Shown piece after piece: positions 1 to 8,394 of a stretch of 64,000 nt of DNA. Position numbers and translations under genes: made by a program. The stretch is from Kaistia defluvii (lineage in GTDB: Bacteria; Pseudomonadota; Alphaproteobacteria; Rhizobiales; Kaistiaceae): assembly GCF_026343955.1 (NCBI RefSeq), contig NZ_JAPKNI010000001.1, positions 806,001 through 870,000 on the forward strand. Reading direction: 5' to 3'. Below the pieces are notes generated by a model. The model saw only the letters and a list, made by a program, of their open reading frames with translations, ran no database searches and was not told the origin of the DNA. Position 1 is the first letter of the stretch. Every line of letters begins with the position of its first letter.

Positions 1-151
1 CGCATTGTGGCGGAATCTCCCTGATGCAGCCGGTCAGAAATCGTTCCGGACATTAGGCAGGCCCGAAACGGGGCGTCAATGGCCTACGCGGCGACAGGCA
101 TTTTCGGCGAATTTCCGCGAAGCGCGCCGGTCGCGAAGGACGGTCACGAGA

Positions 152-179
152 TTGACTCACCAAGGGGGTCTGTTATTTG
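152..179 (+). promoter_or_regulatory. Putative sigma-70 promoter of tkt
   Basis: TTGACT at 152-157 and TATTTG at 174-179 are separated by 16 bases and lie about 115 bases before the tkt start codon. The first 294 bases hold no convincing gene; the only reading frame there has no recognisable motif and no ribosome site. The promoter is an inference from spacing and sequence alone. Confidence 0.45.
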
Positions 180-244
180 TCGCAGCGCCTTTCCGTGACG
201 GTCCGGCGGCCGGGTACCTACCCCCACAGAACAACGAGGCCGCT

Positions 245-267
245 CGCTGCTCGACCAGTGAGCAGCG
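245..267 (+). promoter_or_regulatory. Hairpin in the tkt leader
   Basis: CGCTGCTC at 245-252 and GAGCAGCG at 260-267 are perfect 8-base arms around a 7-base loop, 27 bases before the tkt ATG. No U-tract follows, so it is not an intrinsic terminator. It could be an mRNA stabilising or regulatory structure, or a protein-binding palindrome. Confidence 0.4.
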
Positions 268-294
268 GTCCGGCCCACAAGCGTGGAAGCAAAG

Positions 295-2277
295 ATGACA
301 GCTCCTGACACCCACAAGCGCATGGCAAACGCCATCCGTGCGCTCGCGATGGATTCGGTCGAAAAGGCCAAGTCCGGCCATCCCGGCATGCCGATGGGCA
401 TGGCCGATGTCGCCACGGTGCTGTTCACGCGCTTCCTGAAATACGACGTCGCCCAGCCGCATTGGCCCGACCGGGACCGCTTCATCCTGTCGGCCGGCCA
501 TGGCTCGATGCTGCTCTATTCCGTGCTGCACCTGCTTGGCTCCGAGGCTCTGCCGATCAGCGAGCTGAAGAATTTCCGGCAGCTTCACTCGAAGACGCCG
601 GGCCACCCCGAGAACTTCGTGACGCCGGGCGTCGAGACGACCACCGGCCCGCTCGGCCAGGGCCTGGCCATGTCGGTCGGCTTCGCGCTCGCCGAGCGCA
701 TGCTGAACGCCGAATATGGCGACGACCTCGTCGACCACTACACCTATGTGATCGCGGGCGACGGTTGCCTGATGGAAGGCGTCAGCCACGAGGCGATCGA
801 CCTTGCCGGCCATCTGAAGCTGAACAAGCTGATCGTGCTGTTCGACGACAACGGCATCACCATTGACGGCCATACTGACCTCTCCACCTCGGTCGACCAG
901 GTTGCGCGCTTCAAGGCGAGCGGCTGGAACGCCGAGCGCGTCGACGGCCTGGATCAGGAAGAAGTCGCCGCCGCCATCGAGCGCGCCCGCAATTCCGACC
1001 GCCCGACCCTGATCGCCTGCAAGACGATCATCGGCTATGGCGCGCCGACCAAGGCCGACAGCCATGCCTCGCATGGCTCGGCACTGGGCGACAAGGAAAT
1101 CGCCGGTGCCCGCGAGGCGCTCGGCTGGCCCTATGCGCCGTTCGAGATCCCGGAAGACGTCTATGCCGACTGGCACAAGGCGGCAGCCGAACTGGCAGCG
1201 CCGCGCGCCGCCTGGGAAGCCCGCTTCGCCGCGGCCGACGCCGCCGTGCGTTCGGAATTCGAGCGCCGCATGAAGGGCGAACTGCCGGCCGGCCTCGACG
1301 CCGCCGTCGACGCCTACAAGAAGACCCTGTCCGAGACCAAGCCGAAGGTCGCGACCCGCAAGTCGTCCGAGATGGCGCTGGACATGCTCGCGACCGTGCT
1401 GCCGGAACTGGCCGGCGGCTCGGCCGACCTGACCGGCTCCAACCTCACCCGCGCGAAGATCCAGATCCCGCTGACGCCGGACGATTATGCCGGCCGCTAC
1501 ATCCACTACGGCATCCGCGAGTTCGGCATGTCGGCGGCGATGAACGGCATCGCGCTCCATGGCGGCTTCATCCCCTATGGCGGCACGTTCCTGGTCTTCA
1601 CCGACTACGCCCGCCCGGCCATCCGCCTCTCGGCACTGATGGGCGAGCGCGTCATCTATGTCATGACGCATGACTCGATCGGTCTCGGCGAAGATGGCCC
1701 GACCCACCAGCCCGTCGAACATGTCGCGGCGCTGCGGGCGATCCCGCATCTGCGCGTCTTCCGTCCGGCCGACGCGGTCGAGACGGCGGAAGTCTGGCAG
1801 ATCGCCGTCGAAAGCCCGCACAATCCGTCCGTGCTGGCCCTGTCGCGCCAGAACCTGCCGACGCTGCGCACCGAGCACGTCTCGGAGAACAAGTCGGCCA
1901 AGGGCGCCTACCTGCTCGCCGGTCCCGACCATGCCGACGTGACGCTGTTCGCGACCGGTTCGGAAGTCGAGATCGCCATGAACGCCAAGGCGAAGATCGA
2001 GGAAGCCGGCCACACGGCCCGCGTCGTCTCGGTTCCGAGCTTCGAGCTGTTCGAAGAGCAGGATGACGCCTACAAGGCGTCGATCCTCGGCAATTCGAGG
2101 GTTCGCGTCGCCATCGAGGCGGCGATCCGCATGGGATGGGACCGCTTCATCGGCGTCGATGGCATTTTCATCGGCATGAACGGATTCGGCGCCAGCGCGC
2201 CGGCCGACAAGCTCTACGAATATTTCGGCATCACGGCCGAGCATGCCGCCGAGGCGGCGCTGGCACGGCTGAAGTAA
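295..2277 (+). CDS. tkt: Transketolase
   Basis: The 660-residue product matches the usual transketolase length. It moves two-carbon ketol units between sugar phosphates using thiamine diphosphate, linking the pentose phosphate pathway or Calvin cycle to glycolysis in the cytoplasm. The TPP/metal motif GDGCLMEG lies near residue 155, the pyrimidine-domain motif IREFGM near 408, and the signature GEDGPTHQP near 460. ATG at 295 is preferred over an in-frame GTG at 283, because GGAAG sits six bases before the ATG and the protein then starts [18 protein letters not shown], as family members do. It heads a tkt-gap-pgk-fba block on one strand. Confidence 0.95.
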   Translation: MTAPDTHKRMANAIRALAMDSVEKAKSGHPGMPMGMADVATVLFTRFLKYDVAQPHWPDRDRFILSAGHGSMLLYSVLHLLGSEALPISELKNFRQLHSKTPGHPENFVTPGVETTTGPLGQGLAMSVGFALAERMLNAEYGDDLVDHYTYVIAGDGCLMEGVSHEAIDLAGHLKLNKLIVLFDDNGITIDGHTDLSTSVDQVARFKASGWNAERVDGLDQEEVAAAIERARNSDRPTLIACKTIIGYGAPTKADSHASHGSALGDKEIAGAREALGWPYAPFEIPEDVYADWHKAAAELAAPRAAWEARFAAADAAVRSEFERRMKGELPAGLDAAVDAYKKTLSETKPKVATRKSSEMALDMLATVLPELAGGSADLTGSNLTRAKIQIPLTPDDYAGRYIHYGIREFGMSAAMNGIALHGGFIPYGGTFLVFTDYARPAIRLSALMGERVIYVMTHDSIGLGEDGPTHQPVEHVAALRAIPHLRVFRPADAVETAEVWQIAVESPHNPSVLALSRQNLPTLRTEHVSENKSAKGAYLLAGPDHADVTLFATGSEVEIAMNAKAKIEEAGHTARVVSVPSFELFEEQDDAYKASILGNSRVRVAIEAAIRMGWDRFIGVDGIFIGMNGFGASAPADKLYEYFGITAEHAAEAALARLK

Positions 2278-2304
2278 GCCGAGCCTGAACCATGAACTGA
2301 ACCC

Positions 2305-2326
2305 CGGCCGGGCACGCGCCCGGCCG
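2305..2326 (+). repeat. GC-rich hairpin between tkt and gap
   Basis: CGGCCGGGC (2305-2313) and GCCCGGCCG (2318-2326) form a perfect 9-base stem with a 4-base loop in the 90-base tkt-gap spacer. No run of T follows. It may partly uncouple gap from tkt or protect an mRNA end; it is not a standard terminator. Confidence 0.45.
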
Positions 2327-2367
2327 AAACGGACGAAGGCGCGTCACGCGCTTCAAGGAGATCGAAT

Positions 2368-3375
2368 ATGGCGGTGCGGGTTGCTATCAATGGCTTCGGC
2401 CGAATTGGCCGGAACATCCTTCGTGCGATCGTCGAGTCGGGCCGGACCGACATCGAAGTCGTCACGGTCAACGATCTCGGCCCGGTCGAGACCAACGCCC
2501 ACCTGCTCCGCTTCGATTCGGTCCATGGCCGCTTTCCGCATGAAGTGATCGTGGACGGCGACACGCTGGTCATCGGCAAGAGCCGGATCAAGGTCACCGC
2601 GATCCGCAACCCGGCCGAGCTGCCGCACAAGGAGCTCGACATCGACATCGCGCTTGAGTGCACCGGCATCTTCACGACCCGCGACAAGGCCGCCGCCCAC
2701 CTGACGGCCGGAGCCAAGCGCGTCATCGTCTCGGCTCCCTGCGACGGCGCTGACTACACCGCCGTGTTCGGCGTCAACCATGAGGGCCTCACCAAGGACC
2801 ACCTGGTGATCTCCAACGGCTCCTGCACCACCAACTGCCTGGCGCCGGTCGCCAAGGTCCTGCAGGAAACGGTCGGCATCAAGCACGGCTACATGACGAC
2901 GGTGCATTCCTACACCGGCGACCAGCCGACGCTCGACACCATGCACAAGGACCTTTACCGCGGCCGCGCCGCCGCCCTTTCGGCCATCCCGACCTCGACC
3001 GGCGCCGCCAAGGCGATCGGCCTGGTGATCCCGGAGCTCAAGGGCAAGCTCGACGGCAGCGCCATCCGCATCCCGACGCCGAACGTCTCGCTGATCGACC
3101 TCAAGATCGTCGCCGAGCGCAACACGACGGTCGACGAGATCAACGCGGCGATGAAGGCTGCGGCTGCCGGCCCGCTCAAGGGCGTGCTCGCGATCACCGA
3201 CCAGCCGAACGTCTCGCACGATTTCAACCACGACCCGCACTCCTCGACGTTCCACCTCGACCAGACCAAGGTCATCGAGGGCAACTTCGTCCGCGTGCTG
3301 GCCTGGTACGACAATGAGTGGGGCTTCTCGAACCGCATGGCCGACATGACGGCCTATTTCGCCAAGACGATCTGA
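2368..3375 (+). CDS. gap: Type I glyceraldehyde-3-phosphate dehydrogenase
   Basis: The 335-residue enzyme interconverts glyceraldehyde-3-phosphate and 1,3-bisphosphoglycerate with NAD(P). The N-terminal Rossmann motif INGFGRIGRN is present, and the catalytic cysteine is C153 in SNGSCTTNCLAP; the usual form is NASCTTNC, so there is a harmless-looking Ala-to-Gly change. The C-terminal WYDNEWGFSNR motif is intact. AAGGAG seven bases before the ATG fixes the start. It lies 90 bases after tkt and before pgk, the common alphaproteobacterial glycolytic order. A single copy here probably serves both glycolysis and gluconeogenesis. Confidence 0.96.
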   Translation: MAVRVAINGFGRIGRNILRAIVESGRTDIEVVTVNDLGPVETNAHLLRFDSVHGRFPHEVIVDGDTLVIGKSRIKVTAIRNPAELPHKELDIDIALECTGIFTTRDKAAAHLTAGAKRVIVSAPCDGADYTAVFGVNHEGLTKDHLVISNGSCTTNCLAPVAKVLQETVGIKHGYMTTVHSYTGDQPTLDTMHKDLYRGRAAALSAIPTSTGAAKAIGLVIPELKGKLDGSAIRIPTPNVSLIDLKIVAERNTTVDEINAAMKAAAAGPLKGVLAITDQPNVSHDFNHDPHSSTFHLDQTKVIEGNFVRVLAWYDNEWGFSNRMADMTAYFAKTI

Positions 3376-3433
3376 TCCCGATCGGCTCGCCCGAAAGACG
3401 ATTTGATCCCGCGAAAGCAGATCACTAGAACAG

Positions 3434-3463
3434 AATGGCCCGGACGCACTCCGGGCCATTTTC
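3434..3463 (+). terminator. Intrinsic terminator after gap
   Basis: An 11-base stem (3434-3444 with 3450-3460) with a 5-base loop runs into TTTT. It lies 58 bases after the gap stop and 40 bases before pgk, so it may attenuate read-through into pgk. Confidence 0.75.
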
Positions 3464-3503
3464 ACATCTGAGGGCATTCCGTGCCCACAAGGAGAGAGCG
3501 CGC

Positions 3504-4703
3504 ATGTCGACCTTCCGGACCCTCGATAACGCCGACATCAAGGGCAAGCGCGTCCTGATCCGTGTCGACCTCAATGTGCCGATGAAGGATGGCATGGTCA
3601 GCGACGACACGCGCATCCGCGCCATCCTACCGACCGTTCGCGATGTTTCGAAGCGGGGCGGCAAGGCGATTCTCCTGGCGCATTTCGGCCGCCCGAAGGG
3701 CGAGCGCGTCGCCGACATGTCGCTCGCACCCGTCGTGCCGGCGCTCGAGACGCTGCTTGGCCGTCCGGTCGCCTTCGCCAATGACTGCATCGGCAACGAC
3801 GCCGCCTCGGCGATCGCCAGGATGTCGGATGGCGACGTCCTGCTGCTGGAGAACACGCGCTTCCACAAGGGCGAGGAGAAGAACGATCCGATCTTCACCT
3901 CGGCGCTCGCCGAACTGGGCGATCTCTATGTGAACGACGCCTTCTCGGCCGCCCATCGCGCCCATTCCTCGACCGAGGGTCTGGCGCATCAGCTGCCGGC
4001 CTATGCCGGTCGTGCCATGCAGGCCGAACTCGAGGCGCTCGAAAAGGCGCTTACCAGCCCGCAGCGCCCGGTGATCGCGCTCGTCGGCGGCGCCAAGGTC
4101 TCCTCCAAGATCGACCTGCTCGAGAATCTCGTCGGCCAGGTCGATGCGCTGGTGATCGGCGGCGGCATGGCCAACACCTTCCTGCATGCCCAGGGATATT
4201 CGGTCGGCAAGTCTCTCTGCGAGAAGGACCTCGCCGATACCGCCCGCCGCATCATGGCCAAGGCGCAGGAAGCCAATTGCGCGATCATCCTGCCGGTCGA
4301 TGCGACGGTCGCCTATCACTTCCAGGCCCACACGCCGACCCAGACCTATGGCGTCGACGCCATTCCCGAGGACGGCATGATCCTCGACGTCGGCGCGCTG
4401 TCGGTGGCGCGCATCAACGCCGCCATGGATGAAGCGGCGACGCTGGTCTGGAATGGTCCGCTCGGCGCGTTCGAGATGGAGCCCTTCGATCGCGGCACGG
4501 TCGAGGCGGCACGCCATGCCGCCAAGCGCACCAAGGCCGGCCAGCTGCTGTCGGTCGCCGGCGGCGGCGATACGGTCGCGGCCCTCAATCATGCGGGCGT
4601 CGCCGACGACTTCACCTATGTGTCGGCCGCTGGCGGCGCATTCCTGGAGTGGCTGGAGGGCAAGCCGCTCCCCGGCGTCGAAGTGCTGCGCCAGAAGCCC
4701 TGA
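3504..4703 (+). CDS. pgk: Phosphoglycerate kinase
   Basis: The 399-residue protein transfers the acyl phosphate of 1,3-bisphosphoglycerate to ADP. RVDLNVP near residues 20-26, the substrate-binding HFGRPKG and [15 protein letters not shown] stretches, and the C-terminal nucleotide-loop motif GGGDTVAAL are all present. An in-frame codon further upstream would add 23 residues overlapping the gap terminator, so ATG 3504, with AAGGAGAG before it, is the better start. It follows gap and precedes class I aldolase, completing the triose-phosphate part of glycolysis in one block. Confidence 0.96.
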   Translation: MSTFRTLDNADIKGKRVLIRVDLNVPMKDGMVSDDTRIRAILPTVRDVSKRGGKAILLAHFGRPKGERVADMSLAPVVPALETLLGRPVAFANDCIGNDAASAIARMSDGDVLLLENTRFHKGEEKNDPIFTSALAELGDLYVNDAFSAAHRAHSSTEGLAHQLPAYAGRAMQAELEALEKALTSPQRPVIALVGGAKVSSKIDLLENLVGQVDALVIGGGMANTFLHAQGYSVGKSLCEKDLADTARRIMAKAQEANCAIILPVDATVAYHFQAHTPTQTYGVDAIPEDGMILDVGALSVARINAAMDEAATLVWNGPLGAFEMEPFDRGTVEAARHAAKRTKAGQLLSVAGGGDTVAALNHAGVADDFTYVSAAGGAFLEWLEGKPLPGVEVLRQKP

Positions 4704-4769
4704 GTATCGCGCGAACCAACAAAGCAACGTCGCAATCTTGCGGATAATTTGATCCATAAAATTAAATTA

Positions 4770-4804
4770 CTTCCGAGCCTTAACGGCTCGGAAGCGTTTT
4801 ATTT
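4770..4804 (+). terminator. Intrinsic terminator after pgk
   Basis: Perfect 10-base arms CTTCCGAGCC (4770-4779) and GGCTCGGAAG (4785-4794) enclose TTAAC and are followed by CGTTTTATTT. It separates pgk from fba. Confidence 0.8.
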
Positions 4805-4891
4805 CGCAGTGCAAAATCTATCTCGACGCGCTATGCAGCCTGTGTGCGGCCTGGACGGTCCAGGTCCGCGTTTGGAAAGAGATCGCTCCGC

Positions 4892-5923
4892 ATGACCGAC
4901 AGCCTTCAGGATATTGCCCGTCGTCTCGTCGCACCTGGAAAGGGCATCCTCGCGGCTGACGAAAGCTCGAGCACGATCAAGAAGCGCTTCGACGGGATCG
5001 CTCTCGATTCGACGGCGGACAGCCGGCGCGACTACCGCGAGATGCTGTTTTCCGCCGACACCGCGATGCGCGAGCACATCTCGGGCGTGATCCTGTTCGA
5101 TGAAACGATCCGCCAGTCCGCCCGCGACGGCCGCTCGCTGGTCAGCCTGATCGAGGCGAATGGCTCGATCCCGGGCATCAAGGTCGACATGGGCGCCAAG
5201 CCCCTCGCCTTCTATCCTGGCGAAACCGTCACCGAGGGCCTGGACGGCCTGCGCGAGCGGCTGGTCGAATATTACAAGCTCGGCGCCCGCTTCGCCAAAT
5301 GGCGCGGCGTGATCACCATCGGCGCGAACCTCCCGACGCCGGGCGCGCTTTCCGCCAATGCGCATGCGCTGGCGCGCTATGCGGCGCTCTGCCAGGAAAA
5401 CGGCATCGTTCCGATCGTCGAGCCGGAAGTCCTGATGGACAATCCGAACGCGACCCACACCATCGAGACCTGCCAGAAGGTCACCGAGGCAACGCTCGAG
5501 GCTGTGTTCGACGAACTGGAAAAGGCTCGCGTCGATCTGACCGGCATGATCCTCAAGCCGAACATGGTCGTGCCGGGCAAGGATAGCGGCCAGAACGCTG
5601 CCCCGTCCGAGGTTGCCGAGCGTACCGTCGCCGCGTTCCACGCGACCGTGCCGACCAGCGTTCCCGGCATCGCCTTCCTGTCCGGCGGCCAATCCGATGT
5701 GCTGGCGACCGAGCATCTGTCGCTGATCAACCAGCTTCCGAACCGCCCCTGGAAGATCACCTTCTCCTATGGCCGCGCGCTGCAGGCCGCCGCCCTCAAG
5801 GCCTGGGGCGGCAAGCCGGAGAACGTCGCTGCCGGGCAGGACGCCTTCCTGCACCGCGCACGCATGAACGGCCTGGCCGCGCTCGGCGAGTGGACCGCGG
5901 AGCTGGAGCGCCAGGCCGACTGA
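4892..5923 (+). CDS. fba: Fructose-bisphosphate aldolase, class I
   Basis: The 343-residue protein belongs to the animal/plant-type class I aldolases, which cleave fructose-1,6-bisphosphate through a Schiff base and need no metal. ILAADESSSTIKKRF near residue 20, KWRGVI near 135 and IVEPEV near 175 are family signatures. The Schiff-base lysine is K222 in MILKPNM, and the phosphate-binding FLSGGQS motif follows near 265. ATG 4892 is chosen because homologues begin just before LQDIARRLV; the longer frame lacks a better ribosome site. It is the last gene of the tkt-gap-pgk-fba block. Confidence 0.95.
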   Translation: MTDSLQDIARRLVAPGKGILAADESSSTIKKRFDGIALDSTADSRRDYREMLFSADTAMREHISGVILFDETIRQSARDGRSLVSLIEANGSIPGIKVDMGAKPLAFYPGETVTEGLDGLRERLVEYYKLGARFAKWRGVITIGANLPTPGALSANAHALARYAALCQENGIVPIVEPEVLMDNPNATHTIETCQKVTEATLEAVFDELEKARVDLTGMILKPNMVVPGKDSGQNAAPSEVAERTVAAFHATVPTSVPGIAFLSGGQSDVLATEHLSLINQLPNRPWKITFSYGRALQAAALKAWGGKPENVAAGQDAFLHRARMNGLAALGEWTAELERQAD

Positions 5924-5937
5924 AGGCAAGGCGAAAA

Positions 5938-6001
5938 TGACGGAGGGGAAAGCGCCTTCCGCGCGCGCCGCGACGCGTTAAGGACTTTCTATCCTCCGTC
6001 A
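5938..6001. repeat. Spaced inverted repeat between fba and the proton-channel gene
   Basis: TGACGGAGG (5938-5946) and CCTCCGTCA (5993-6001) are exact inverted 9-mers 46 bases apart. They could close a stem around a GC-rich core that contains GGAA/TTCC and alternating GC. No T-run follows. It may be a processing structure after fba or a DNA-level site. Confidence 0.35.
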
Positions 6002-6165
6002 AATCACGTTAAACCTTGATCACCGGAGTGCGACGCGGTCCGCCGCGCCGCATGCCGGAACAGGACTTGGCACTCTCGGTCGAGGCTACCCACGTCGCCA
6101 GCCGCAATCGCTTCTGGCAGGACGTGCGGAGCGGATCGAGACGGAGCGTGATCCGGCGGAGAACG

Positions 6166-7179
6166 ATGGCAAGAGACTTCGACCCCTACAAGCTTGCCAG
6201 CCCACAGGTCTATCTGTGGCGGATGATCGTCTTTCTGGTGATCGCGGCTTTCGTGGCCATGATCCTGTATCGCCAGGCCTATAATTCGTTCCTCGCCAAT
6301 CCCGCACTGAACGGCGTCATCCTCGGCGTGCTGTTCATCGGCATCCTGCTGGCGTTCCGGCAGGTGATTCGCATTTTCCCGGAGATCCGCTGGGTAAACG
6401 GCTTTCGCAACGCCGATCGCTCCGTCGAGATGGACCGCGCGCCCGTGCTGCTGGCGCCGATGGCCGCCATTCTTGGCGATCGCATCGGCCGCATGTCGAT
6501 CTCGACCCAGACCATGCGCTCCGTGCTCGATTCGATCCTGATGCGCCTGGACGAGGACCGCGACACCTCGCGCTACCTGACCGGCCTGCTGATCTTCCTC
6601 GGCCTGCTCGGCACCTTCTGGGGCCTGCTGCAGACGGTTGGCGCGGTTGCCGATGCGATCCGCGGCCTCAATGTCGGCACCGGCGACAGCGCCGTCATCT
6701 TCGAGGATCTGAAATCCGGCCTCGAGGCGCCGCTGACCGGCATGGGCACGGCCTTCTCGTCCTCGCTGTTCGGTCTCGCCGGCTCGCTGATCCTGGGCTT
6801 CCTCGACCTGCAGGCCGGCCAGGCGCAGAACAAGTTCTATACCGAGCTGGAAGACTGGCTCTCCACCGTCACCGACCTCGATCCGAGCATGCTCGACGTC
6901 CACGCAGGGGCGGCGTCCTCCGGCGAGGACCTGCGCGTCGCCATCGAGCGGTTGACGGCGGCCGTGCACGAAGGCGGCGGCGGATCGAGCGGCTCGACGC
7001 AGCGCGCCACGGCGGCGATGGCCAATCTCGCCGAAGGCATCCAGGGGCTGGTGCAGCATATGCGCAGCGAACAGCAGGTCGTGCGCGGCTGGGTCGAGCA
7101 ACAGGCTGACCAGCAGCGCGAAATGCAGCAATTGCTGGAAGTGATCGCCAAGGCCCTCAAGCAGCCGGCCGGAGAATAG
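6166..7179 (+). CDS. MotA/TolQ/ExbB-family inner-membrane proton channel
   Basis: The 337-residue protein has hydrophobic segments at about 21-38, 50-66, 137-158 and 190-212. The last pair, with LGLLGTFWGLLQTV and GMGTAFSSSLFGLAGSLIL, matches the MotA/TolQ/ExbB core, which conducts protons and converts the proton-motive force into mechanical work. A soluble C-terminal tail ends in a Gln-rich helix. ATG 6166 follows GGAG by five bases; earlier in-frame codons would add an unlikely Arg-rich lead. The next gene, two bases away, encodes an OmpA-type partner, so the pair is a MotAB-like stator. No flagellar genes are near. Its cargo is unknown. Confidence 0.85.
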   Translation: MARDFDPYKLASPQVYLWRMIVFLVIAAFVAMILYRQAYNSFLANPALNGVILGVLFIGILLAFRQVIRIFPEIRWVNGFRNADRSVEMDRAPVLLAPMAAILGDRIGRMSISTQTMRSVLDSILMRLDEDRDTSRYLTGLLIFLGLLGTFWGLLQTVGAVADAIRGLNVGTGDSAVIFEDLKSGLEAPLTGMGTAFSSSLFGLAGSLILGFLDLQAGQAQNKFYTELEDWLSTVTDLDPSMLDVHAGAASSGEDLRVAIERLTAAVHEGGGGSSGSTQRATAAMANLAEGIQGLVQHMRSEQQVVRGWVEQQADQQREMQQLLEVIAKALKQPAGE

Positions 7180-7181
7180 GC

Positions 7182-8210
7182 GTGGCCGCACGGGGACGCC
7201 GTCGCGAGGCCAGGAGCGATGTCTGGCCGGCCTTTGTCGACGTGCTGTCGAACCTCCTGCTCGTCTTCATCTTCCTGCTGTCGATCTTCGCGCTGCTCCA
7301 ATTCCTGCAGACCCGCGAGATCACCGGCAAGGACACCGTGCTGAACCGCCTCAACAGCCAGATCGCCGAATTGACCGAGCTGCTGGCCATGGAACGGGCC
7401 GGCAAGCAGGATACCGCCGACCAACTGGCGAGCCTGCAGGCGAGCCTCGCCTCGGCCGAAGCCGAGCGCGACCGGCTGAAGGGAGCGGCGGATACGTCGA
7501 CCGCTGCTGCCGGCTCCGCCGAGGGCCAGATCGCCATCATCACCAAGGCGCTCGAAAACGAGAAGGTCGTCAGCCAGAAGGCTCTGTCGCAGGTCGAGAT
7601 TCTCAACCAGCAGATCGCCGCCCTGCGCCGCCAGATCGGCGCGCTCGAGGAGGCGCTCGGCGCTTCGGAAAAACGCGATACCGAGAGCCAGACGAAAATC
7701 GCCGATCTCGGCCGCCGCCTGAACGTGGCGCTGGCCCAGCGCGTGCAGGAACTGTCTCGCTACCGCTCCGACTTCTTTGGCCGCCTGCGCGAGATCCTCG
7801 GCAACCGGCCGGACATCACCGTCGTCGGCGACCGCTTCGTCTTCCAGTCGGAAGTGCTGTTCCCGTCCGGATCGGACGAGATCAACGAAGAGGGCCGCGT
7901 CGAGATGACCAAGCTCGCCGATGCGCTCAAGGTGCTGGAGGGCGAGATCCCGCCCGAGATCGCCTGGGTCCTTCGCGTCGACGGCCACACCGACGCGCGT
8001 CCGCTTTCCGGTTCCGGCCGCTATCGCAACAATTGGGAACTGTCGGCCGCGCGCGCCATCGCGGTGGTGCGCTTCCTGGTCGACCAGGGCGTCCAGCCGA
8101 TCCATCTGGTCGCTGCCGGCTTTGGCGAGTTCCAGCCCCTGGTCCAGGGCAATGACGACGCCGCCTACGCCCGCAACCGCCGCATCGAGCTGAAGCTCAC
8201 CGAGCGATAG
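7182..8210 (+). CDS. OmpA/MotB-like peptidoglycan-binding stator partner
   Basis: This 342-residue protein starts at GTG two bases after its partner's stop, so translation is probably coupled. A short basic N-terminus is followed by one membrane segment (about 21-42), a long coiled coil (about 60-190), and a C-terminal OmpA domain (about 230-342) with DGHTDARPL and LSAARAIAVVRFL, which anchors in peptidoglycan. The design is that of MotB/TolR-type stators with an added rigid rod. A similar pair occurs in anti-phage Zorya systems, but the ZorC/ZorD/ZorE effectors are absent here, so a housekeeping envelope role is more likely. Confidence 0.85.
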   Translation: MAARGRRREARSDVWPAFVDVLSNLLLVFIFLLSIFALLQFLQTREITGKDTVLNRLNSQIAELTELLAMERAGKQDTADQLASLQASLASAEAERDRLKGAADTSTAAAGSAEGQIAIITKALENEKVVSQKALSQVEILNQQIAALRRQIGALEEALGASEKRDTESQTKIADLGRRLNVALAQRVQELSRYRSDFFGRLREILGNRPDITVVGDRFVFQSEVLFPSGSDEINEEGRVEMTKLADALKVLEGEIPPEIAWVLRVDGHTDARPLSGSGRYRNNWELSAARAIAVVRFLVDQGVQPIHLVAAGFGEFQPLVQGNDDAAYARNRRIELKLTER

Positions 8211-8262
8211 GCGCGCTCTGACAGCGACCGGGAAATCAGGCCGCCCGCCGCCACCACTCCGC

Positions 8263-8300
8263 CGTCATTCTCGCCGAAGCGAGGATCCATCCAGCCTGGG
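8263..8300. repeat. Degenerate extragenic palindrome
   Basis: GCCGTCATTCTCGC followed by CGAA and GCGAGGATCCATCC resembles the dispersed extragenic repeats of Hyphomicrobiales that carry GTCAT and GAGGATCC. The core CTCGC-CGAA-GCGAG can form a hairpin. It sits in the 184-base convergent spacer after the OmpA-like gene. No second full copy was seen in this window. Confidence 0.35.
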
Positions 8301-8394
8301 CGCTGGAGCAAAGATCGTAGCCGTCGAGATCCTCGACGCGTCCCTGCACCTCGCACCGGGCACGGACTTCTCTCGTCTCGTCGCGGCCTGAGGC

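Noticed and set aside
1..294. Small gene upstream of tkt
   Set aside because: The frame at 5-298 has no start signal and crosses the promoter and hairpin of tkt.
157..2244. Long antisense reading frame opposite tkt
   Set aside because: High-GC third positions create long shadow frames; its sequence is Arg/Gly/Asp-rich with no motif, and the sense frame is transketolase.
6166..8210. Zorya anti-phage system (ZorA/ZorB)
   Set aside because: The stator pair fits, but no ZorC, ZorD or ZorE gene is near, and the pair sits in a housekeeping context beside fba.
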